Below are positions 56,876-64,000 of a stretch of 64,000 nt of DNA, one piece after another (positions within the stretch are counted from its first letter, which is position 1; each line of letters starts with the position of its first letter). The stretch spans positions 19,167,499 to 19,231,498 of the forward strand of contig JARWIR010000016.1 in NCBI GenBank assembly GCA_029959085.1. Direction: 5' to 3'. This DNA comes from Nemophila menziesii (taxonomy: Eukaryota; Streptophyta; Magnoliopsida; Boraginales; Hydrophyllaceae). The position numbers were made by a program, and so were the translations under genes. The notes below the pieces were generated by a model. That model made no database searches. It worked only from the letters and a program-made list of their open reading frames with translations, and was not told where the DNA came from.

Positions 56876-59800
56876 ACCATTAGAATTTCTTACTAAACAT
56901 GCTATGGCTGCACCTTTCTCAGAAAAAGTTGCATCACAGTGAATTTTAAATTTGTTCGGGTTTTTTTTTCATTTATCCTTAAATTTATGGTTTTTATTAT
57001 TATTAGTTTTAGGGATATCCTCTAAATTATTATTGACATCTAGTTGGGTAATATTGCATATCCCTAATTCTTTGTCCAAAAAGTTGATTTTATTAGGGTT
57101 TGATATCTTATAATATTCTTTCCAAACTCCAATTGCCTTGTTAATAGTATTTATTGGTTCACATTTTTTACTATTATAAATGAAATTATCTCTATCCTTC
57201 CAAATTTTCAAGTAATTGTACATATTCGTTCAAGGATTTTGTCTTCCTTACTAATTTTTTTGGCTATTTATTGAATATGAGTAATAATCCATTTCTAGAT
57301 GTTGTTTCATTTTAAGATTTGATATTTAGTGGACTAGCAAACCATAAACTTTTAGTCCAGGGGAATCTGAATAGCATATGTTCTACTGTTTCAACACTAT
57401 TGTTGCATATTTTACATAAGTTAGCCTTGCTACATTTACGTTTTTTTAGGGTTTCATCTATAGGTAACAGATTTATAACTTCTCTCTACATAAAGTTTCT
57501 GATGTTTGGGGGAGTTTCCATTTTCCATATTAAATTCCAGAGATGATTTTTATTATTAATTGATATGGTTGGTTTATTCTGGTCTTTGATAGATGTTGTT
57601 TTCTTCCTTTTTTAATGTATAATATGCCTCTATAACTGTATAAGTCTCATTTTTGCAGTAATCAATATACATTTGGTCCTCACAATTAAAGTTAGGTATT
57701 ATAATTTTTTCTATCTTTTCTCTGGTATTACTTGGGTATAGATTGTTTTAAGAATATCTACATTCCAAGTATTATTTTCTTTAATAAGTTGATTTCCTTA
57801 AATGACTCCAGAGACTTTAGGTTTTAAATTATGTTTTATATTACATATCCAATTATGTTCATGAATTTTAATGTTTACTCTATTTTCCAATTTCCAATTA
57901 ACATTTTTATTAAAGATTTCTCTGCCTATTAAGATACTTTTCCATCCCCAAAAAGGGGAACTTACTAGCTTAGCTTCTAAGAAGTAACTGTTATGGAAAT
58001 ATTTTCCTTTTAGTAGTTTATAAAGAAGAGATTCTTTTTTATTTCCTATATTCCAAACATGTTTTCCTAGTAAGACTTTATTCATTAGGTGTAGGTCTCT
58101 AAATCCAATTCCACCTTCATATTTTGAGTTAGTTAGTAAATTCCACTTTGCCCAGTGGATTCTTTTTCTTCCTTTATCACCCCAACAAAAGGAGGCAATG
58201 ATGGAGTGAATTTGATTGATAATATTCTTTGGTAGAATAAAATTAGACATTATATAATTCGGGAGACTTTGCATGACTGCTTTTATAAGAATATCTTTTC
58301 CTCCTTCAGAGAGGAAAAGTTTTTTCCAATTCTCATTTTTTTTTGTAAAATCCTATCAATAATAAATTGTAGATCTTTGGATTTTGTCTTCCCCATTTCG
58401 TTGGGAGTCCAAGGTAATCACCAAGGTTTTTTGTTCTTTTTTCATGTTTAATCTTTTGGCCACGAGGTTTTGAATAAAAGTAGATGTTTTAGGGCTAAAT
58501 ATTACCCCTACACTTATTGAAATTTGGACACATTCATGTGCTATTTTAATATTTATTCATGATATCATTGAAATATTGTATCTCAATATTATCAACATTC
58601 AGGAAGACTAGGTTGTCATCAGCAAACAGAATGTGAGTGATTTCTAGTAATTTATGTCCTATTTTTATGCCTTGTAAACGTTCCTTTTTTTTATCCTTCA
58701 TTAGATCATTAAAAGTTTGAGAGATTAGACAAAAGATAAAAGGAGAGAGGGGATCTCCTTGTCTAATTCGTCTTATAGGTTTTTGAATTTGGTGTATTTC
58801 CCCATTCATTAAAATAAGTAAGAGACATAGGTTATACAAACCATAAGTTTTCTTACCCAGTCTGTGTTAAAACCCATTTTAATCATGATATCTTGTTAGA
58901 AATATCGTTCAATATATACATAAGCATTTGTTATGTCAGCTTTAATTGCCACCAAATAATTTTTAGTTTTTTTCCTTTTTTTAACGTGGTAATAAGTTCA
59001 TGCGCAATCATAGTGTTTTCTTGAATAAGTCTATTAGGAATGAAAGCACTTTAATTTTCACCTACTATTGAATTCATAAAGGGTTGTAATCTATTGACCA
59101 ACATTCTAGCTATAATTTTATAAATAAAATTGGAGAAGCTAATAGGTCAATACTGTTTGGTATTAGAAGGTTTGTCAATCTTAGGGATTAAAGTGATCAG
59201 AGTTTGGTTGATATCATTAAGACCTCCTTTGTTATTCCAAAAGTTATTAATAACTCTCGTTAAATCAAGTTTAACTATTTCCCAGTATGATCCAAAGAAA
59301 TTTCAATTACAACCATCTGGCCCTGGAGCCTTGTTACAACCAAGTTCTTAAGTGGCATTCTTGACTTTTCTCATTAATTTGTTTATTGAGGCTATCAACT
59401 GAATTCTTATCAATTTTACTAGATATAAGGTTAATAGTACTATTATAGTCTCTATTGCCTAATGTTGTAAAGATATTGTTAAACTAATCAACTATTTCTT
59501 CTAATCTCATCCCTATATCACCTATGATTCTGGTAATTTTGTTTTTTACTCCTTCTTTCTTTAGTACAAGCATGATAATATTTTTTTTTTTTATCACCTT
59601 TATTGAGTCAGAGGTTTCTGGATCTTTCCTTCCGAAAATTCTCCTCCCTTTTCCACGTATCCTCAAGATCTTTGACAATATTGTTATAATCATGCCCGTT
59701 AAAATTAGAATTATTTGAATTAGAAATGGTTTCTAATTTTTTTATTAATTTCTCAATTTGGATTTTGTTGTTCCCAGACTTTTTCCTATTCCATTCTCTT

Positions 59801-60375
59801 AAGGCAAGACTACACTTTTTAAGTTTATCGTTAATGACTGCATTAGGGTTTCCCCTTAGTGTCTTGTAATATTCCCAATTTTTTTAATAATATTCAGAAA
59901 ATCAGTTTATGTTGTCCAGACATCTTTTTTCATGGTGTAAAATAATGGGACAATGGTCAGATCCAATGTCTGGGACCACAACAACTCAGGCATTGCCTCA
60001 TTTTGAATTGTGTAAGGCTCCCAACTCTTTTGTTGGTCCAAGTAAATCTATACCCATAAGAGGTGGTTTCTTTCAAATTGTTAAGGTTAATAAATTTGTT
60101 AAAATTTATAAAAGATTTTTTATGACAAATGTTTTTCTCCAATTTTTTTTTTAGAAATCTAATACAATTTAAGTCCCCATAATAGTCTAAGCAAAGTTAA
60201 AGGGACTTAACTGTATTTACAAAATTTAGAAAGAATTCTTAATTTTTTTTATAAAGACTTAAGTACACATAAATGTAATATATTTTTATATTATTTTCAT
60301 TATTAAAGCATACATGTATAAAATACTCATTGTTTTTAATAATTTTTAATATACCCCTTTCTTCCCCAACAACGC
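56803..60375 (-). mobile_element. L1-type LINE (copy 2b), decayed
   Basis: Collinear with LINE 2a from about 57046 to 60360. Minus-strand readings: endonuclease GYRFTWTNKRVGSLTQFKM (60060-60000); RT IQKPIRRIRQGDPLSPFIFC and ILFADDNLVF (58770-58600); RT tail MQSLPNYIMSNFILPKN through FCWGDKGRKRIHWAKWNLLT, GGIGFRDLHLMNKVLLGK and WGWKSILIGR (58274-57900), and the start of RNase H with IHCDATFSEKGAAIACLVRN (56945-56885). The RNase H core is missing. The part from 57046 to 57440 includes the zf-RVT region with stops. RQGDPLSP and FADD are both intact in frame, better than in 2a. Confidence 0.85.
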
Positions 60376-60386
60376 TAAATTGCCGC

Positions 60387-60969
60387 TAGGGCTGTAAACG
60401 AGACGAACCGAGCCGAATACTAGATGTACAAGCTTGTTTGTTTAATTTCTCGAGTCAAGCCAATCTGAGTTCAAATTTAAACAAGCTGGGCCGAGCCGAG
60501 CTCAAACTTTAACAAGCCGAACTCGGGCTTCCAATGATCCAAATCATAAATGTTAGAACTTGTTTGTTTAACTTATAGAACAGACTTTTTGTAGAGTCGA
60601 GTACGAATTTCTCATGAACAATTAGTTTTTTATGGTTGAAATAGGACTTTCATGAATGGTTGGTATTTGATGGAGTGTGTGATATGAAAATATGAAACAT
60701 AACATTAATGAGAAAATAAATGTTTAAAAAAATTAAAAATATCCAATTTGATATTGAAAGTTTAATAATATATTTATAAGTTGATAATATATTAATTTAT
60801 AATTTTTCTAACTATAAACGAGCTCACGATCCGAGTTCGACCAGACTCGTTTATTTATCGAGTTTAAAATGAATCTTGAGCTTGTTTATATTCGAATCGA
60901 TCTCGAACGAGCTTTTCTCCGAGTCGAGCTCGAGCTGCTCGCGATCGGCTTGGTTCATATACAGCCCTA
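60387..60969. mobile_element. hAT-type MITE, 583 bp
   Basis: The ends are TAGGGCTGTAAACGAG and ATATACAGCCCTA. The flanking 8-bp sequences are ATTGCCGC (60379-60386) and ACTGCCGC (60970-60977), one mismatch. The homologous locus in copy 2 (44000-44025, 'cgctaaaccgccggtcaaccc') lacks it. Arms are rich in 'cgagc' words (60400-60530 and 60830-60950). It has no ORF. Confidence 0.85.
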
Positions 60970-60975
60970 ACTGCC

Positions 60976-61890
60976 GCTCAACCCACCGGCTCCACGGTAT
61001 GCATAAGGTCCATGTTTAACAGATTAGCCAAGTCATACACTTTAGTAAAGATATTCTTTGTTTCAGAAAGAAAAATTACATATAACTGGTGCTTGGAACA
61101 TGGTTCATCGATTGCCTGAACTGTCAGAGGGTTGCCGATTTCCTGACATTTTCAGGCAAATATAGATCATTGTCGGTGATGAAATTGATTAGTTTCAGGA
61201 AATATAGATCATTGTTGGCAATGGAATTGATTAGGCTCAACTCCGAAAAGCTCTACATCATCCAAATTTTTAGCGCCTTTCTTCACCAGCGGTACCCTCT
61301 TATCTTGTTGAATTCTAATCAGTCGCTCCACCTAATTACTAACCTCTTCCTTGGCATTATTTCTTAAACTGACATCCAATCTTTTGTTCTCCTTTTTGCT
61401 GAGAATTTTTTCTTCCGATTTCCTTTGTATGCTTCGAATTTCTTCTTTTTTTCCAAAGAACTTTGTATCTGAGTTTATTCATCACAACTTCCTCTTCCAC
61501 CTTAAATTTTTTAGTTATAGACTTCTAAAGAGTCCAACTAACCTGCCCAATTCTTGCCCTTGCTCTATAAAGATTTTGGGCTCTTGAATTCTCAATCAAC
61601 AAAGTGAAAGCCTCGTTCTTGGCTCTGAAAATCTCGGTAATCCCTTTATTCTCCTCGCTAACAGTAGTATACTTGGTAAATTCGATTGGTTGGTTTTAAT
61701 TTCATTGGTGAATTGTGTTCTGCAGGTTGTTAGTAGTATTGGTCAAGTTAATGGTAATTTTAGGTGGTTCGGATTGGGTGGTATAAGGAGGTTCAGAGAT
61801 TGGCTATAAGCGTGATAGTACTGTGTACTATATATTCTTATTTAGGCAAAGTGCACAAGCACAAAAGTCTATCGTACCAAGGAAAATGTA
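60976..61890 (-). other. Region with a possible coiled-coil ORF relic
   Basis: No firm gene. On the minus strand, 61640-61370 reads as charged, Lys/Glu-rich pieces (EIFRAKNEAFTLLIENSRAQ, then KKFKVEEEVVMNKLR and KEIGRKNSQQKGEQKIG) with stops, like a helical domain from a gag-type or unknown protein. At 61155-61225 a ~46-bp unit ('aatatagatcattgt.gg..atg.aattgatta') is repeated twice. Confidence 0.35.
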
Positions 61891-63155
61891 AATTCGTAAG
61901 ATGAAAAGGTCATACATAGTGAAAAAGTTAATAGGCATTCACATCCTCCAAATAATATACCCAAAAATTTAAAACAAAATTCCACAAATACACAAAGCCT
62001 TTTTTTTTTGTTTACATAGGAGATACGAAGATCAGGTTAAAAAACAAACTAAAACCACTTAACACATAGATGACTTCCATCCAAAACGATTACGGGTAAG
62101 CACTGCCCAAACTCCATCTAGAGGGTTTATATATGTTACAATCTATAAACAGCTTTTTTTTTTGTTCAAAGCATATTATAATAGATAGAAAAATAAACGG
62201 TTACAAAGTTACCCAACAGCTGGTTCGGACACAATTCATTTGAATAGTTGAAATAGAAAGATATATTTATTTAATCAAACATTAAAATCATACTAATATA
62301 TATAACATAACTTGAAATTGAAATTTAAAACATCATGATAGTTCATTATCTTAAATTTAATAGTCAGACACAAGAGAGCTTCTGGTAATTATTCCCGCTT
62401 CATTATATTACCTGAAAAGAAGAAAATTAAGAAAGGTGAACCTTGGATGAAAAGATAATTATCAATTAGACAGTAGCAATTAATTTATATATAATCAAAA
62501 GCATAAGCATCAGAAAAAGAATCGCTTGAGTTGTGGTTGCAAATGCAACTATTACCAATTAAGTACACAGCTTTGAGCTTAATTATACAGAAACTAGTTT
62601 ATAAATGTATTGCAGTAAAACTTTCTCATAGGTAAAAGCAGCACTTGAGCATGTCAAGAATTAGGAGATTAAAAAAGCAAAGTATAAACTGCATGAGATG
62701 ACAAAAAACAATTAAACCAAAGGTCTTTATCAACAACAAGTAAATAATAATGGCTGATGTGTTCCACAGATGTTCATAAAAATAGTTTTTTTATAAAAGT
62801 TTACAAAAAAGTCAAGCATCAATAATACAATATTGCAAGGTTCTTCAACTAAGTCATAGCATGCAGATGAAGTAAAATGTAAATGCAGTCTCAGAACAAA
62901 CAACACACTCTTCAATATTTTGTCTTTCCAAATTAGCTATATAGACAAACTCCCTTTTTATAAAGGTTTTCGATAATAAAAATAGAAACTCCGTTCTCAT
63001 TATGCCCTTAATTTATTGGTCGCTGCTTCAATTTTTCTCATTCATTACCCAAATAACAATAAACATAATAATAATTATTATAATAAATTATAATAATAAT
63101 GAAAAAAAGATTATCAATCCTAGCAGATACCGGGGAGGGGAGCATGAGCTTAAAA

Positions 63156-63332
63156 TTATTTGGCCTTATACTTCTTGGCCAAACAAGCTTCTTTGTACTT
63201 CGCATTTATGTAGCCACCAATTAAACCCCCCACAAAGTAGGTCCCCGGAGTTCTAATCAATTTCGCTTTATCTTTAGAAGCGAAATTCTTCCATTCAGCA
63301 GCCACGATTCTTCGTATTTCACTGAAATCCAT
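63156..63332 (-). CDS. Small unidentified protein, paralogue 3 (58 aa)
   Basis: This single-exon ORF starts at the ATG at 63332 (MDFSEIRRIVAAEWKNFASK) and continues DKAKLIRTPGTYFVGGLIGG, then YINAKYKEACLAKKYKAK. It is likely closest to the ancestral form: relative to it, paralogues 1 and 2 lack the SE codons plus one more and have a rewritten segment between residues 15 and 26. A charged N-terminal helix, a short Gly-rich hydrophobic stretch with GGLIGGY (GxxxG-type spacing) and a basic C-terminal tail suggest a small membrane-associated protein, perhaps organellar. That is inference from composition only. A C/T-rich leader (63355-63400) with AGGGTTT on the coding strand precedes it. Confidence 0.6.
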   Translation of the reverse strand: MDFSEIRRIVAAEWKNFASKDKAKLIRTPGTYFVGGLIGGYINAKYKEACLAKKYKAK

Positions 63333-63720
63333 TGATCTCTGATCTTTTGGAAACCCTAACTCTCTATTTCTCTATTTCTCTATCTCTTTTCTTTTTAAGT
63401 TTTTCCAACTAAACCAACGAGGCCCATATATATATATTTCGACTATGGGCCTGAGATCAAATGAAATGGTATCCGCTTTTTTTCTTCCAAACGCTTATAC
63501 TGGACGGTGAACGAGTATATTAAAGTACCCAATTACCAAATCGTAAATCTTTGAGTTGTTTAATAATTATCTAGGCGATACTTTTATTCATTTTCCTTGG
63601 ACTATTAAAGAAATGAATTCAACGGTTTTGTATCATATTACAAATATCCAAATATAAATTTATAATTATCCTATTTCTAAGAATTTTTCTACTAGTTAAC
63701 CTATTAATAAAAGAGTTTTA

Positions 63721-63952
63721 GTGCCCGTTTGGAAGTGCTTTTTTGGAAAAGCACTTAAAAGTGCTTCTCCTATTTTAAGAGTTTTTTTAATCCTGAAAAG
63801 CATTTTTATGAGAAGCACCAAATTGGTGCTTTTTGAAAAAAGCACTTAAAATAATTTTAGATTTCAAAATTATTTTTAATAATTTTTTTAAATTTTAAAT
63901 TTCATTCTAAAAGCGCTTTTTTACTCTAAAATAAGCACTTCCAAACGAGCCC
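63721..63952. mobile_element. PIF/Harbinger-like MITE, 232 bp
   Basis: The ends are GTGCCCGTTTGGAAGTGCTT and, reverse complemented, GGGCTCGTTTGGAAGTGCTT. Flanking TTA (63718-63720 and 63953-63955) matches a single TTA at the empty site in copy 2 (near 45750, 'gagttttagttatta'). AAGCACTT words inside both arms allow a long hairpin. Confidence 0.85.
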
Positions 63953-64000
63953 TTAGTTACTTAGAATAATATCATCACTTACATAGTGCTTCAGTGTCTT

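Larger units (their letters stand above)
61890..64000 (-). repeat. Triplicated segment, copy 3 (runs off the window)
   Basis: Same orientation as copy 2, and matches 44100-45790. Landmarks are 'gaagatcaggttaaaaaa' (62025), 'agcttctggtaattattcc' (62380), 'cgctgcttcaatttttctc' (63021) and the small-protein gene. It also matches copy 1 over 33990-34070 and in the 62560-62900 block ('aaactagtttataaa', 'ggtctttatcaa'), which copy 2 lacks. Copies 1 and 3 therefore preserve parts lost in copy 2. Confidence 0.8.

Noticed and set aside
1..64000. rRNA genes, intact tRNA genes, or an autonomous intact transposon
   Set aside because: None was seen on either strand. All retrotransposon frames examined contain stops, frameshifts or large deletions.

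Overview
This is a gene-poor, AT-rich stretch of a flowering-plant nuclear chromosome, probably a eudicot. The evidence is short GT-AG introns, Athila-type Ty3/Gypsy elements with a tRNA-Asp-like primer site, Ty1/Copia remnants, L1-type LINEs with plant-style zf-RVT and RNase H domains, and many hAT and PIF/Harbinger MITEs. Only one conserved, apparently intact gene is recognisable: a seven-exon WDR83/MORG1-type WD40 gene at 17572-18976 (+). Three paralogous copies of an unidentified 55-58 aa protein gene (32124, 45160 and 63332) are the other candidates for live coding sequence. A decapping-enzyme (DCP2) retrocopy at 48996-50515 is broken.

Layout. 1-12379 is a nest of Athila-like elements: one LTR plus gag remnant, one inverted LTR plus gag that sits in the 5' LTR of a third element, and that third element (truncated 5' LTR, primer site, gag, large pol deletion, long 3' region, 3' LTR). 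12380-17100 holds an LTR-like tail, a GC-rich MITE and a decayed Copia pol. 17572-18976 is the WD40 gene. 19865-21131 is a 5'-truncated LINE with a 12-bp target duplication. 22713-24116 is a Copia gag-protease remnant with a 140-bp LTR. 25267-26100 is a LINE fragment.

From about 26.2 kb to the end, the window is dominated by three copies of one segment: copy 1 on + (26.2-34.1 kb), copy 2 on - (44.0-47.5 kb), and copy 3 on - (61.9 kb to beyond the window). Copies 2 and 3 are each preceded by a related LINE (39.3-44.0 and 56.8-60.4 kb), so the LINE insertion came before that duplication. The copies act as natural empty sites. They show a 3.49-kb composite hAT insertion with an 8-bp target duplication, a 796-bp and a 232-bp PIF/Harbinger-like MITE with TTA duplications, a 583-bp hAT MITE and a tRNA-derived SINE.

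Between copies 2 and 3 lies the DCP2 retrocopy. It is interrupted by a 587-bp hAT MITE that carries in-frame GT and AG splice sites, and it is fused at its stop codon to a LINE fragment. Next come an Athila LTR, a large head-to-head inverted repeat made of two Athila 3' regions (53.8-55.7 kb), and a further LTR fragment. No functional pathway links the genes. The window is mainly a record of nested transposition, retrocopying and segmental duplication. All domain calls are from reading the translated sequence by eye; no database search was possible.
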